Shown here piece after piece: positions 24,014 through 32,759 of a stretch of DNA of 64,000 bases. The stretch covers positions 1 through 64,000 of the forward strand of contig NZ_WRPP01000005.1 of the NCBI RefSeq assembly GCF_009760405.1, written 5' to 3'. The DNA comes from Nocardia terrae. Lineage in GTDB: Bacteria; Actinomycetota; Actinomycetes; Mycobacteriales; Mycobacteriaceae. Under the pieces are notes generated by a model, which was not told the origin of the DNA, searched no databases, and worked only from the letters and a program-made list of their open reading frames with translations. Position numbers and translations under genes: made by a program. How positions within the stretch are numbered: position 1 is the stretch's first letter; every line of letters starts with the position of its first letter.

Positions 24014-24769
24014 ATGTCGACGCACACGCCGGAACGGGCGACACCGGAACACATTTCGATCATGGGCTGGATCGCAAGGGGGCTCGCCCTGGTGATCTTC
24101 GTCCCGCCACGTTTGGCGTGGGAGGCCCTCAAAGGGCTGGCCCACCTCATCGCCGCGACGCTTCGCCTGTTCGTCGAGCATCTGCTCGAACCGCTGTGGA
24201 TCTTGTTCCGGGACTGGGTCTATCGCCCGTTACGCAATTTCGTGCGCAACTACCTCTGGCACTGGCTGATCCAGCAACTGTTGTTCGGCATGGTCCTCAC
24301 CCCGCTGGGCGCATTCCTGCTGGCGTATTTCCTGCGTCCGATCCAGCGCGCCATCGAGGAATGGCTATGGCGACGCGTCCTGAAACCCGCCTTCCGGTGG
24401 ACAGTCTGGAATGTGGTGGCACCCACCCTGCTGGCGATCGTCTGGTTCATCGAGCACATCGTGAATCCGATCATCACCTGGCTGATCATCTGGCCGCTGG
24501 TGCAACTCTGGCGCTGGGTGCTCCGCCCCTTGGTCCACGTGGTGCTCGTGACCTGCGCGTTCGGCTGGAGGATGGCCACCACCGTCGTCGAATTCACGGT
24601 GGTGGCGCCCTGCCGATGGCTCAACCGCACTGTCCTGCAACCGCTCTTCGCGGCCATCGCCCGCGCCCGGCACGCCCTGGCGAAGCCGGTGCGCTGGGCC
24701 TACCGGCGCGTGATCATGCCCTGGCGCGCCCGAGCCGCCGAGGTCTGGACCCTGATCTTCGGCGGCTAG
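24014..24769 (+). CDS. Trp-rich multi-helix membrane protein, unknown function
   Basis: The 251-residue protein alternates hydrophobic segments with motifs that repeat the pattern W-x-(L/I)-x-R-P-L (PLWILFRDWVYRPLRN, QLWRWVLRPLVHVV, PCRWLNRTVLQPLF, KPVRWAYRRVIMP). This suggests an internally repetitive, membrane-associated fold with amphipathic Trp/Arg/Pro turns. I recognise no family. GGGAAGGGAATC precedes the ATG. Its stop overlaps the stop of the convergent drug exporter by three bases. It may line the membrane peripherally; function is unknown. Confidence 0.72.
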   Translation: MSTHTPERATPEHISIMGWIARGLALVIFVPPRLAWEALKGLAHLIAATLRLFVEHLLEPLWILFRDWVYRPLRNFVRNYLWHWLIQQLLFGMVLTPLGAFLLAYFLRPIQRAIEEWLWRRVLKPAFRWTVWNVVAPTLLAIVWFIEHIVNPIITWLIIWPLVQLWRWVLRPLVHVVLVTCAFGWRMATTVVEFTVVAPCRWLNRTVLQPLFAAIARARHALAKPVRWAYRRVIMPWRARAAEVWTLIFGG

Positions 24770-26265
24770 TGCGCCGACCCGGACGCCACCGCACCGTTCT
24801 TCGCGGTGGCACCGGACTTGGCGAAGAAGGCCACCACCGCCATGCCGGCCAGCAGCACCGCGCCGGTGGTGGTCGCCACGTGCATGCCGTTGACGAACGA
24901 TTCGCGCGCCGAATCCACCAGCGCCGCATTGTCTCCGGCCTCGTTGATGGTCTCGCCCAGGGTGGGGCCGAAGTCCCCGCCGGAGCGGAACACCAGCGCC
25001 GCCAGCGATCCCAGCAGGGCCAGGCCCAGCCCGTTGCCGAGCTCGAAGCTGGTCTCGGAGATCCCGACCGCGGAACCGGCCCGCTCGGCCGGCACCGACG
25101 ACACCGCCACCTCCGACACCAGCGTGAACGCGATGCCGAAGCCCGCGCCCGCCACTACGGAACCCGCGATGTACCAGCCGATGCCGCCGTCCACGCCGAC
25201 CCCGAGCAGCATGAGGTTGCCCAGCGAGGCCATGCTCAGCGCGAGCACGAAGGTGGTCTTGGTGCCGAGGGCGCGCCCGATGCGCGCACCGCTCATGGAG
25301 AACACGAACACCACCACGGCCCCGGGAATCCCGAGCAGCGCCGAGGCCAGCGCGTCGCGTCCGGTCACCGACTGCAGGTACATGCTGGTCAGGTAGCTCA
25401 TGCCCGCCAGGGCCAGCATGCCGACCGTGCTGGAGCCGACGGCCACCGAGAACAGTCCGCGCCGGAACAGGCTCAGATCCAGCAGCGGTTCACTCAGGTG
25501 CCGCTGCCGCCGGATGAACGCGGTCAGCAGCAGCACGCCGATGATGCCGATCCCGATGGAGGGCAGGTCGAATCCCTCGGCCGCGCAATGCTTGATGGCG
25601 TAGACGATGGGCAGGATGCCGCCGATGGACAGCAGCACGCTCACCCAGTCCAGCGGCCCGCGCCCGGCCGCGCGGTGCTCGGGAAGCAGCAGCGGGCCGA
25701 AGACCAGCAGCACCAGCAGCACCGGGGTATTGATCAGGAACACCGAGCCCCACCAGAAGTGGTGCAGCAGCACGCCGCCGATGATCGGCCCGACCGCAGA
25801 ACCGCCCGCGAAGAACGCGGTCCACACGCCGATCGCGGTCGCCCGCGCCCGATCATTGGGAAACAGGGTGGAGATCAGGGCCAGGCTGGAGGGCAGTAGC
25901 GTCGCGCCACCGATGCCCATGAGCGCCCGGGCCGCGATGAGCACGCCCGCGCTCGGCGCGAAAGCGGCCAGCACCGAGGCGATTCCGAATACCGTGGCGC
26001 CGGCGAGCAGGATATTGCGCCGCCCGATCCGATCGCCGACATTGCCCATGGTGATGAGCAGACCCGCGATCATGAACCCGTAGATGTCGAGAATCCAGAG
26101 CTGTTGGGTGGCCGAGGGATCCAGGCTCTGGGTCAGCGTCGGCATGGCCAGGTACAGCACCGACATATCCATCGACACCAGCAGCACCGGCAGCAGCAAC
26201 ACGGCCAGGCCGGCCCAGGCACGGCGCGGCGTCTTCGCGTCGGGACGCGCGAGGGTACTCGTCAT
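24766..26265 (-). CDS. MFS drug exporter, DHA2 (14-helix) family
   Basis: Proton-driven multidrug efflux transporter of 499 residues with about 14 helices. The N-terminal MDMSVLYLAMPTLTQSL, WILDIYGFMIAGLLITMGNVGDRIGRRN (motif A), and ALMGIGGATLLPSSLALI followed by GPIIGGVLL (motif C, GxxxGPxxGG-like) are typical of QacA/EmrB relatives. It is divergent from a TetR gene with palindromic operators between them, the usual local arrangement for an inducible exporter. Likely substrates are cationic or hydrophobic toxicants. Confidence 0.92.
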   Translation of the reverse strand: MTSTLARPDAKTPRRAWAGLAVLLLPVLLVSMDMSVLYLAMPTLTQSLDPSATQQLWILDIYGFMIAGLLITMGNVGDRIGRRNILLAGATVFGIASVLAAFAPSAGVLIAARALMGIGGATLLPSSLALISTLFPNDRARATAIGVWTAFFAGGSAVGPIIGGVLLHHFWWGSVFLINTPVLLVLLVFGPLLLPEHRAAGRGPLDWVSVLLSIGGILPIVYAIKHCAAEGFDLPSIGIGIIGVLLLTAFIRRQRHLSEPLLDLSLFRRGLFSVAVGSSTVGMLALAGMSYLTSMYLQSVTGRDALASALLGIPGAVVVFVFSMSGARIGRALGTKTTFVLALSMASLGNLMLLGVGVDGGIGWYIAGSVVAGAGFGIAFTLVSEVAVSSVPAERAGSAVGISETSFELGNGLGLALLGSLAALVFRSGGDFGPTLGETINEAGDNAALVDSARESFVNGMHVATTTGAVLLAGMAVVAFFAKSGATAKNGAVASGSAH

Positions 26266-26308
26266 GACCTATCCTTCGGGCTGATTCGCGGCTGAACAAA
26301 GACGGTGC

Positions 26309-26343
26309 GCGTACACCGTACGCGCGACAAGGGTACAGTGTAC
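26309..26343. promoter_or_regulatory. Two TetR-type palindromes between the exporter and its regulator
   Basis: GCGTACACCGTACGC (26309-26323) and GTACAGTGTAC (26333-26343) are each palindromic and sit between the divergent exporter and TetR genes. The outer arms GCGTACAC and GTGTACGC also pair with each other. Placement suggests repression of both promoters. Confidence 0.7.
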
Positions 26344-26377
26344 GCATAACCGGTGCGGGAAGGAAAGAATTCGTCCG

Positions 26378-27046
26378 ATGACCGAGGCCAAGCTCACCCG
26401 GGCCGCCATTGTCGACACCGCCATCGCACTGGCCGACGAGTCCGGACTCGATGCCCTGTCCATGCGCCGCATCGCCGAACGCATGAACGCCGGAGCCATG
26501 TCGCTCTACCGGCACATCCCCAACAAGGACACCCTGCTCGCGGCCATGACCGACGAGGTCGCGCGCCGCAATCCCTATCCCCCGGCCGAGGGCGAGAACT
26601 GGACCTGGCGCGACCGCGTGCGCATCGCCGCCGAGGTGGATTGGCGGCTCTACCGCGAACACCCCTGGGTGCTGTTCACCTTCGCCGTGCCCCGCTACAA
26701 CTTCGGTGAATACAGCCTCACCGCACTGAGCTGGCTGGTCGAGGGCTTCACCGAACTCGGCGTCGACACCCGCGAGGCCACCCGCATGTCCCTGTCGGTG
26801 TGGAGCTACATCGCCGGCGTCGCCCTGCAGCAGGTCAGCACGCAATTGCTGCACGGCCGCGACAGCAATGCCGACGAACGCTCCGGCCTGACCGCCCTGC
26901 TCGAGGGCTCACCCCACTGGCCCACCCCGTCGGCCCTCACCGCCCTCGAGGGCACCGGCGACACCGCCCTGCTCGAGCCCGAACAGCTCCTCGACTCCGG
27001 GCTCTCCGCGCTCTGCGACGGCTTCCAGGCCAGAACCACCGGCTGA
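26378..27046 (+). CDS. TetR family regulator of the adjacent exporter
   Basis: The helix-turn-helix lies at about residues 25-50 (LDALSMRRIAERMNAGAMSLYRHIPNKDTLLAAM). A TetR_C_1-type ligand domain follows, with REHPWVLFTFAVP and WSYIAGVALQQV, as in TetR/ActII-type regulators of efflux pumps. The length is 222 residues. A G-rich stretch (GGGAAGGAAAG) lies upstream of the ATG. Divergence from the DHA2 exporter and the intervening palindromes indicate local control. Confidence 0.92.
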   Translation: MTEAKLTRAAIVDTAIALADESGLDALSMRRIAERMNAGAMSLYRHIPNKDTLLAAMTDEVARRNPYPPAEGENWTWRDRVRIAAEVDWRLYREHPWVLFTFAVPRYNFGEYSLTALSWLVEGFTELGVDTREATRMSLSVWSYIAGVALQQVSTQLLHGRDSNADERSGLTALLEGSPHWPTPSALTALEGTGDTALLEPEQLLDSGLSALCDGFQARTTG

Positions 27047-27062
27047 TCGCCGGAGCCGATCG

Positions 27063-27473
27063 TCAGTTCTCGATATCGCCGTCGAGGTAGACCCAGGCAC
27101 CCTGATCGCGGCGGAAGCGGCTGTTCTCATGGAGTTCGCCCGGGGTGCCGTGGGCGCGGTAGTGGGCGCGGAATTCCACCGTGCCCTCGGTGTGGAACGG
27201 GCCACCGGCGGTGGCGGACAGGATCTCGAGTCGATCCCAGCGCAGGCCGGGGTCGAAATCGATGTCGGCCGGGCGGGTTTCGGGATCCCAGCTGCGCAGC
27301 AGGTAGTCCTCGTCGCGGACGGCGAAGGCGCTGAAGCGTGAGCGCATGAGCTGTTCGGCGGTCGTCGCGCTCACCTCGCCCCGATGCAGCCGACCGCAGC
27401 AGTCCGCGTAGGCGGCGGGGAGCCCGCACGGGCAGTCCTGCAAAATCGGCTGGGCTTTGCGGCGCTTCGACAT
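27063..27473 (-). CDS. YchJ family protein (UPF0225, SEC-C motif)
   Basis: The N-terminus CPCGLPAAYADCCGRLHRG is the SEC-C-like zinc-binding motif (CxC...CC), followed by ATTAEQLMRSRFSAFAVRDEDYLLRSWDPETRP, diagnostic of the YchJ family. The C-terminal part has the NTF2-like beta sheet with GTVEFRAHY and SRFRRDQGAWVYLDGD. The length of 136 residues is usual. The molecular role of the family is not established. It is convergent with the TetR gene and follows the SnoaL-like gene by four bases, probably in one transcript. Confidence 0.9.
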   Translation of the reverse strand: MSKRRKAQPILQDCPCGLPAAYADCCGRLHRGEVSATTAEQLMRSRFSAFAVRDEDYLLRSWDPETRPADIDFDPGLRWDRLEILSATAGGPFHTEGTVEFRAHYRAHGTPGELHENSRFRRDQGAWVYLDGDIEN

Positions 27474-27477
27474 GGGG

Positions 27478-27876
27478 TCAAGCGTAGAAGCTGCGTCCGG
27501 TGAGCCCGCCCGACACCGACCAGACCTCGACGATGAGGCCGTTCTCGGAGCGCAGGATGTCGGTGCCGCTCAGGTCGACGACCTGGTCGCCGCGGGTGAT
27601 CGTGACCCCGTAGGGCTGGGCCACCAGGCCCGTGCGGGTCTCGTCCATCTCGATGACGGGGATGCCCTGCGGGGCGAACACGATGCCCGGCAACTGCTTG
27701 TGGAACAGCTCGATCTGCGCGGCGAAGGCCGCCGGATCGTGGATGTCGTCGTACACGGTCGCCCCCGGCTGGGCGTAGCGCAGCGTGAAATGCGGGGCCA
27801 TGACCTCCTCGACCGGCAGTTCGCGGTTCCAGATCGCGGTCCAGCGGTTGTACAGCTCGATGCCGAAGTCTCGCAT
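27478..27876 (-). CDS. SnoaL/NTF2-like protein
   Basis: The 132-residue protein starts MRDFGIELYNRWTAIWN and contains FTLRYAQPG and DPAAFAAQIELFHKQLPGI, a pattern of NTF2-like cone-fold proteins. AGGAG lies five bases before the ATG at 27876; a GTG at 27882 is a weaker start. It is divergent from the PadR gene, with two identical-type repeats between them, so it is probably a PadR target together with the ychJ-like gene downstream. No catalytic assignment. Confidence 0.78.
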   Translation of the reverse strand: MRDFGIELYNRWTAIWNRELPVEEVMAPHFTLRYAQPGATVYDDIHDPAAFAAQIELFHKQLPGIVFAPQGIPVIEMDETRTGLVAQPYGVTITRGDQVVDLSGTDILRSENGLIVEVWSVSGGLTGRSFYA

Positions 27877-27888
27877 CGCCACTCCTCG

Positions 27889-27937
27889 ATAGTCTCATTG
27901 ATATGATCTCGCCGACGACGGTATAGTCTCATCGATA
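27889..27937. promoter_or_regulatory. Direct repeats upstream of the PadR gene
   Basis: ATAGTCTCATTGATA (27889-27903) and ATAGTCTCATCGATA (27923-27937) differ at one base and are spaced 34 bases start to start, about three helical turns. They lie in the divergent promoter between the SnoaL-like and PadR genes and are good candidates for PadR binding sites. Confidence 0.65.
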
Positions 27938-27972
27938 CCGTGTCAATGGATTCGAGTGAAAGGGTGTGCGGC

Positions 27973-28503
27973 ATGGCCGAACTCGGCCCGCAGGACCACA
28001 TCGTGCTGGGTCTCATCGCCCGGCACGGACCGCTGACCCCCTACGATCTGAAGGTCCGGCTCGAGGAGAGCGTCGACAAGTTCTGGCCCATCCCCCACGC
28101 CCAGCTCTATCGGGTGCCGCCGCGCCTGGCCGAGCAGGGCCTGTTGCGTGAGGAAGCCGAGGAGGGCGGACGCCGCCGCCGCGTCTTCCATCTCACCGAC
28201 GCCGGGCGCGCCGAATTCACCCGCTGGCTCGGCGATCCGAGTTCACCCCCGCCCGAGACCCGTGACCCGGCGCAGCTGAAGCTGTTCTTCGCCGACCTCG
28301 GCGAACCCGGCGACGTGGTGGCCCTGGCCCGCAATCAGGCCGCCGAGCACCGGCGCTGGCTCGAGCTCTACCGCGAGCTGTACGAGCAGATCGATCCGGG
28401 CGACAGCGTGCGCGCGGTCTCCCGCGCCCGGGTGCTACGACTGGGCATCATGCACGAACAGGCGTACGTGGACTACTGGGAAGAACTCGCCGCGAATCCG
28501 TAG
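27973..28503 (+). CDS. PadR family transcriptional regulator
   Basis: Winged-helix regulator: GPQDHIVLGLIARHGPLTPYDLKVRLE, then QLYRVPPRLAEQGLLREE and RRRVFHLTDAGRAEFTRWL, the PadR N-terminal domain with wing. A C-terminal helical dimerisation domain (Vir_C-like) covers about residues 90-176. The ATG at 27973 is chosen (176 residues) with AAAGGGTG upstream; in-frame starts further up at 27946 and 27940 are possible. Divergent from the SnoaL-like gene with direct repeats between. Confidence 0.9.
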   Translation: MAELGPQDHIVLGLIARHGPLTPYDLKVRLEESVDKFWPIPHAQLYRVPPRLAEQGLLREEAEEGGRRRRVFHLTDAGRAEFTRWLGDPSSPPPETRDPAQLKLFFADLGEPGDVVALARNQAAEHRRWLELYRELYEQIDPGDSVRAVSRARVLRLGIMHEQAYVDYWEELAANP

Positions 28504-28542
28504 CGAACGGCCGCGCCGCGAAAGCGCCGCGCCGCCGGGAGG

Positions 28543-28800
28543 TTACGAGGACCGCGCCGGAACCACCGGCGCGGACGTGGACACATTGGCGCGCCGATCC
28601 GGATCCGAACCGGCCGAGCCAGGATGCTCACCGCGATAGATGACGACCGCGAGCACGCCGACCACGAGAACCAGCGCGGCAACCGGAGCGGCGATCAGAA
28701 CGCCACCGCGCAACCGCGCCAGCGCACCCGGTTTCCCCTCGGGCTCCACCGGAGCCATGAAGGCGGGTGGCGGGAAGGTCGGGCCGTACAGGTCGCTCAT
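28543..28800 (-). CDS. Single-pass membrane protein, unknown
   Basis: The 85-residue protein has a Pro-rich N-terminus (YGPTFPPPAF), a basic segment (ARLRG), one transmembrane helix at about residues 32-55 (VLIAAPVAALVLVVGVLAVVIY), and a Ser/Ala/Pro-rich tail. The topology suggests the N-terminus in and the C-terminus out. No family is recognised. It is convergent with the PadR gene and followed on the same strand by nothing close. Confidence 0.62.
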   Translation of the reverse strand: MSDLYGPTFPPPAFMAPVEPEGKPGALARLRGGVLIAAPVAALVLVVGVLAVVIYRGEHPGSAGSDPDRRANVSTSAPVVPARSS

Positions 28801-28888
28801 TGGTACGACCGTATTGATCCAAGCCCGAAGACGCCAGGCAACTTTCGAGCAACCTCACTCGGTGGGATGAGCCGGACCGGATAAGCCC

Positions 28889-28911
28889 AGCTCACCCGCC
28901 CGGAGTGAGCT
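28889..28911. terminator. Hairpin after the O-methyltransferase gene
   Basis: AGCTCAC (28889-28895) and GTGAGCT (28905-28911) form a 7-bp stem directly beyond the stop of the minus-strand methyltransferase gene. There is no clear T-run, so the terminator call is moderate. Confidence 0.45.
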
Positions 28912-28916
28912 CCGCC

Positions 28917-29588
28917 TCAGTCGTCCTCGCCCAGCACGATCGCGTACGCGAATCCGTCCCAGCCCTTACCGCCGACGGTCTGCAGCCCGGTCCCGTCCAA
29001 TCGCGGTTCGGCGGCGATCAATTCGATGACGTCCCGGCTGGCCCGCACGGCCGCATCCGCCGAATCCGCGTCGGCGATCCGCCCGTTGCGCACCACATTG
29101 TCGACGATGATCACCGACCCGGGCCGGGTCAGCCGCAGCGCCCACCGCACATAGTTCGAGTTGTTCACCTTGTCCGCGTCGATGAACACCAGATCGAACG
29201 GCTCGGGCTGCTCCTCGGCGAGCACGGCCAGCGAATCCAGCGCCGCCCCGACCCGGATCTCCACCCGCTCTCCCACGCCCGCGCGATCCAGGTTCCCGCG
29301 CGCCACCTCGGCGTGCTTCGGCTCGAATTCGAGCGTCACCACCTGCCCGGACTTCCCCACCGCCCGCGCCAGCCAGGTGGTGCTGTACCCGCCCAGCGTG
29401 CCGATCTCCAGCACCCGCCGCGCCCGCGCCGTTTTCGCGATCACGTACAAGAACTTCCCCTGCGGCGGCGACACATCGATGGCGGGCAGCCCCGCCGCCG
29501 CGTTCGCCCGCAAGGTCTCCGAATCCCCGTCCCCCACCAGGGTTTCCACCAGATAACGATCAACTTCGGCCCACTCGGCACTCGTCAT
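28917..29588 (-). CDS. SAM-dependent O-methyltransferase, COMT/CCoAOMT-like
   Basis: Class I methyltransferase of 223 residues. Motif I VLEIGTLGGYSTTWLARAV binds SAM, VVTLEFEPKHAEVARGNL continues the fold, and FDLVFIDADKVNNSNYVRWAL matches the metal-binding Asp region of catechol/caffeoyl-CoA O-methyltransferases. GSVIIVDNVVRNG holds the second ligand pair (Asp-Asn). Likely Mg-dependent methylation of a catechol-like acceptor; the acceptor is unknown. It lies downstream of ureC on the same strand but past a terminator, so it is a separate unit. Confidence 0.9.
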   Translation of the reverse strand: MTSAEWAEVDRYLVETLVGDGDSETLRANAAAGLPAIDVSPPQGKFLYVIAKTARARRVLEIGTLGGYSTTWLARAVGKSGQVVTLEFEPKHAEVARGNLDRAGVGERVEIRVGAALDSLAVLAEEQPEPFDLVFIDADKVNNSNYVRWALRLTRPGSVIIVDNVVRNGRIADADSADAAVRASRDVIELIAAEPRLDGTGLQTVGGKGWDGFAYAIVLGEDD

Positions 29589-29684
29589 ACCCGCAGTCTG
29601 CCACCGCACCGAGCACCCTCCCAGCATTGCGCTCGAGCCGAGACATTTCACACTCGCCGATGGGCGTCGGCCCGCCGAATGCGA

Positions 29685-29719
29685 CGAACGCCGATGCCCG
29701 GGCAGGACATCGGCGTTCG
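29685..29719 (-). terminator. Terminator hairpin downstream of ureC
   Basis: CGAACGCCGATG (29685-29696) and CATCGGCGTTCG (29708-29719) form a perfect 12-bp stem 16 bases beyond the ureC stop. It marks the end of the ureABC transcript, where ureF would follow in an intact operon. Confidence 0.7.
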
Positions 29720-29734
29720 CTCGACGCTATCCGA

Positions 29735-31456
29735 TCAGAACAGGAAGTACCGCTGTGCCATGGGCAGTTCGGTGGCGGGCTGTTCGGCCCACACCTCGCC
29801 GTCGATGCGGACGGTGAAGGTGTCGGGGTCGACCTCGATCCGCGGCATGGCCTCGTTGTTGGGCAGGTCGGCCTTGGTGCGGCGGCGAACGTTGGCCACC
29901 GGCACCAGTTTCCGGTTCACGCGCAGGCGGTCGGCCAGGCCGTCCTCGATGGCCTGCTCCGAGACGAAGTGCAGCGAGGTGCCCGCCGTGACGCTCGGAG
30001 CCGCGCCGAACATGGGGCGCGGCAGGACCGGCTGCGGGGTCGGGATGGAGGCGTTGGCATCACCCATCGCGGCCCAGGCGATCGCGCCGCCCTTGATGAC
30101 CGCGTGCGGGCGCACGCCGAAGAAGGCGGGCTCCCACAGCACCAGGTCGGCCAGCTTGCCGACCTCGACGGAACCGATCTCGGCGTCGAGGCCGTGCGTA
30201 ACCGCCGGGCAGATGGTGTATTTCGCGATGTAGCGCTGCACGCGGTTGTTGTCGGCGGCCCCGTCGCCGGGGAGCGCGCCGCGGCGGCGTTTCATGACGT
30301 GCGCGGTCTGCCAGGTGCGCATGACCACCTCGCCGATGCGACCCATGGCCTGGGCGTCGGAGCCGATCATGGAGATCGCGCCCAGATCGTGCAGCAGATC
30401 CTCGGCGGCGATGGTGGACGGGCGGATCCGGCTCTCCGCGAAGGCCAGATCCTCGGGGATGGACGGGCTCAGGTGGTGGCACACCATGAGCATGTCCAGG
30501 TGCTCGTCGAGGGTGTTGACGGTGTGCGGCCGGGTCGGGTTGGTGGAGCTGGGCAGCACATTGAGATGCGAAGCGACGGTGATGATGTCGGGCGCGTGAC
30601 CGCCGCCCGCGCCCTCGGTGTGATACGAGTGGATGGCCCGGCCCCGGATCGCGGCGAGGGTGTCCTCGACGAATCCGGCCTCGTTCAAGGTGTCCGAGTG
30701 CAGCGCCACCTGGACGCCGGACGCGTCGGCGACGGTGAGTGCCTTGTCGATGGCGGCCGGGGTGGTGCCCCAGTCCTCGTGCAGCTTGAAACCGCCCGCG
30801 CCGCCGCGCAATTGCTCCCACAGCGCTTCCTCGCGCACCGTGTTGCCCTTGCCGAGCAGCAGGATGTTCACCGGCCAGGCGTCGGTGGACTCGAGCATGC
30901 GGGCCAGATGCCAGGCGCCCGGGGTGACGGTGGTGGCCTTGGAGCCCTCGGCCGGGCCGGTGCCGCCGCCGATGAGGGTGGTGATGCCGCCCGCCATGGC
31001 CTCGTCGAGGATCTGCGGGCAGATGAAGTGCACGTGGCAGTCGATCGCACCGGCGGTGACGATGCGGCCGTTGCCGGCGATGATCTCGGTCGAGGGCCCG
31101 ACCACCAGGTCCGGGTGCACCCCGCTCATGGTGTCGGGGTTGCCCGCCTTGCCGATGGCGGTGATCCGGCCGTCGCGAATGCCGATGTCGGCCTTGATGA
31201 TTCCCCAGTGATCGACGATCACCACACCGGTGATGACGGTGTCGGGAGTCCCCTCGGCGCGGGTGGCGCGGGCCTGGCCCATGGATTCGCGCAGCACTTT
31301 GCCGCCGCCGAAGACGGCCTCGTCACCGGCCAGACCCGGTCCGCCGCAACGGTCCTCGGTGATCTCGATGAGCAGGTCGGTGTCCGCCAGGCGGATTCGG
31401 TCGCCGACGGTGGGCCCGAACAGTTCGGCGTAGCGGGCACGTGACAATTCGGCCAT
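29735..31456 (-). CDS. ureC: Urease subunit alpha
   Basis: Catalytic nickel subunit of urease (urea + water to ammonia and carbamate; EC 3.5.1.5). Active-site landmarks are complete: His141 and His143 in DCHVHFICPQ, the carbamylated Lys224 in GGFKLHEDWGTT, HTEGAGGGHAPD, the mobile-flap His region MVCHHLSPSIPED, and the metal Asp in MIGSDAQAMGRIGE. The length of 573 residues is standard. Its ATG overlaps the ureB stop by one base. A strong hairpin follows. The accessory genes it needs are encoded about 27 kb away in the same orientation. Confidence 0.98.
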   Translation of the reverse strand: MAELSRARYAELFGPTVGDRIRLADTDLLIEITEDRCGGPGLAGDEAVFGGGKVLRESMGQARATRAEGTPDTVITGVVIVDHWGIIKADIGIRDGRITAIGKAGNPDTMSGVHPDLVVGPSTEIIAGNGRIVTAGAIDCHVHFICPQILDEAMAGGITTLIGGGTGPAEGSKATTVTPGAWHLARMLESTDAWPVNILLLGKGNTVREEALWEQLRGGAGGFKLHEDWGTTPAAIDKALTVADASGVQVALHSDTLNEAGFVEDTLAAIRGRAIHSYHTEGAGGGHAPDIITVASHLNVLPSSTNPTRPHTVNTLDEHLDMLMVCHHLSPSIPEDLAFAESRIRPSTIAAEDLLHDLGAISMIGSDAQAMGRIGEVVMRTWQTAHVMKRRRGALPGDGAADNNRVQRYIAKYTICPAVTHGLDAEIGSVEVGKLADLVLWEPAFFGVRPHAVIKGGAIAWAAMGDANASIPTPQPVLPRPMFGAAPSVTAGTSLHFVSEQAIEDGLADRLRVNRKLVPVANVRRRTKADLPNNEAMPRIEVDPDTFTVRIDGEVWAEQPATELPMAQRYFLF

Positions 31457-31767
31457 CAGGCATCCAGCTTTCCGGGTGGGGTGAGGCTGATTCCGTGGAC
31501 TTCCCGGGAACCGCCGAGCGGCACCAGCGAGACCCGGTGACGCAGACCGGGTTCGAAGCGCACGGCGGTCCCGGCGGGAATGTCGAGGCGGCGGCCGTGC
31601 GCGGCCTCGCGATCGAAGTCCAGCGCGGAATTGGCCTGCGGGAAATGCACGTGCGAGCCGACCTGCACGGGCCGGTCACCGGTGTTGACCACCTCGAGTT
31701 CGATGCGGTCGGCACCCGGATTCAGCTCGATAGTGCCCTCGGCACAGAGGTATTCGCCAGGAATCAT
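31456..31767 (-). CDS. ureB: Urease subunit beta
   Basis: Small structural subunit (103 residues) of the heterotrimeric bacterial urease. It has MIPGEYLC, IELNPGADRIELEVVNTGDRPVQVGSHVHF and FDREAAHGRRLDIPAGTAVRFEPG, the usual UreB pattern. It lies between ureA (seven bases upstream) and ureC (overlapping by one base), in one transcription unit. Confidence 0.97.
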   Translation of the reverse strand: MIPGEYLCAEGTIELNPGADRIELEVVNTGDRPVQVGSHVHFPQANSALDFDREAAHGRRLDIPAGTAVRFEPGLRHRVSLVPLGGSREVHGISLTPPGKLDA

Positions 31768-31774
31768 GGCCGCG

Positions 31775-32077
<303 letters not shown>

Positions 32078-32180
32078 TCGGACTCCTCGTCGAATCGCGG
32101 GGATGGATCGTCGGCCATTCTGGCATGACCCGGGTTACCAGCATGTTTCGTCGGTAGCAGACCTTTCGGTCCGCGCGATT

Positions 32181-32624
32181 TCAGTTCTGCGGGTACAGGT
32201 TCTGCAACCGCACCTGACCGCGCGCCACCATGCGGCCCTGCTCATCGGTGATCTCCACGACCCACAGCTGCTGGGAGCGCCCGCGGTGGATCGGCGTCGA
32301 CACGCCGGTCAGCTTGCCCTCGCGCACCGCCCGCAGGAAGTCGGTGTTGTTGTTCACGCCCACGACCGTGCCCCGGTCGCCCAGCCACGCGCCCGCGGCC
32401 ACGCTCGCGAGCGTCTCGACCACCGTGCAGTACACGCCGCCGTTCACGATCCCGGCCGGCTGGAACTGCTGCGGGGTCACCACCCACTCCGCGCTCACGC
32501 CGTCCCCGCTCAGCTCGGTGAACTTCAGCCCGAGCAGGTCGGTGAAGGTTCCCTCGCTCATCTTGTTCATCAGCGCGGGGGTCACATCGGCCATGGACTT
32601 GACCGAGGAGAAGTCGTCACTCAT
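32181..32624 (-). CDS. PaaI-type hotdog thioesterase
   Basis: Acyl-CoA thioesterase fold of 147 residues. FQPAGIVNGGVYCTVVETLASVAAGAWL is the HGG-type active-site helix (here N-G-G), followed by GVNNNTDFLRAVREGKLTGV and the ARGQVRLQNL ending typical of PaaI/DUF4442-type proteins. A homologue lies next to ureA in Mycobacterium tuberculosis (Rv1847, recalled), so this is conserved synteny. The ATG at 32624 follows GGAGC. An upstream in-frame TTG at 32714 has a better site (GGAGGG) and would add 30 residues across a hairpin. An IdeR-like box lies further upstream. Confidence 0.86.
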   Translation of the reverse strand: MSDDFSSVKSMADVTPALMNKMSEGTFTDLLGLKFTELSGDGVSAEWVVTPQQFQPAGIVNGGVYCTVVETLASVAAGAWLGDRGTVVGVNNNTDFLRAVREGKLTGVSTPIHRGRSQQLWVVEITDEQGRMVARGQVRLQNLYPQN

Positions 32625-32658
32625 AGCTCCACGTTCGCACGCGCGATCTAGATACGAA

Positions 32659-32693
32659 GCGGCGGGCTCCCCCAAATCGGGGAAGCCCGCCGC
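32659..32693. promoter_or_regulatory. Strong hairpin in the thioesterase leader
   Basis: GCGGCGGGCT (32659-32668) and AGCCCGCCGC (32684-32693) form a perfect 10-bp stem extended by CCCC/GGGG. It lies between the IdeR-like box and the thioesterase ATG. It could terminate or attenuate a minus-strand transcript, or, if the TTG at 32714 is used, be part of the coding region. Confidence 0.55.
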
Positions 32694-32759
32694 GGCAGCG
32701 GACCGGGGTATCAACGGCAGCCCTCCGGATACTCTCTCGGCCCTTACGCCGCGATCAGT

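Noticed and set aside
24118..25899. A 593-codon plus-strand frame across the membrane protein and exporter
   Set aside because: Crosses two real genes on opposite strands and has His/Arg/Gln-rich composition typical of shadow frames.
29627..31444. A 605-codon plus-strand frame opposite ureC
   Set aside because: Antisense to a fully conserved urease alpha subunit; Gly/Val/Arg-rich text without domains.
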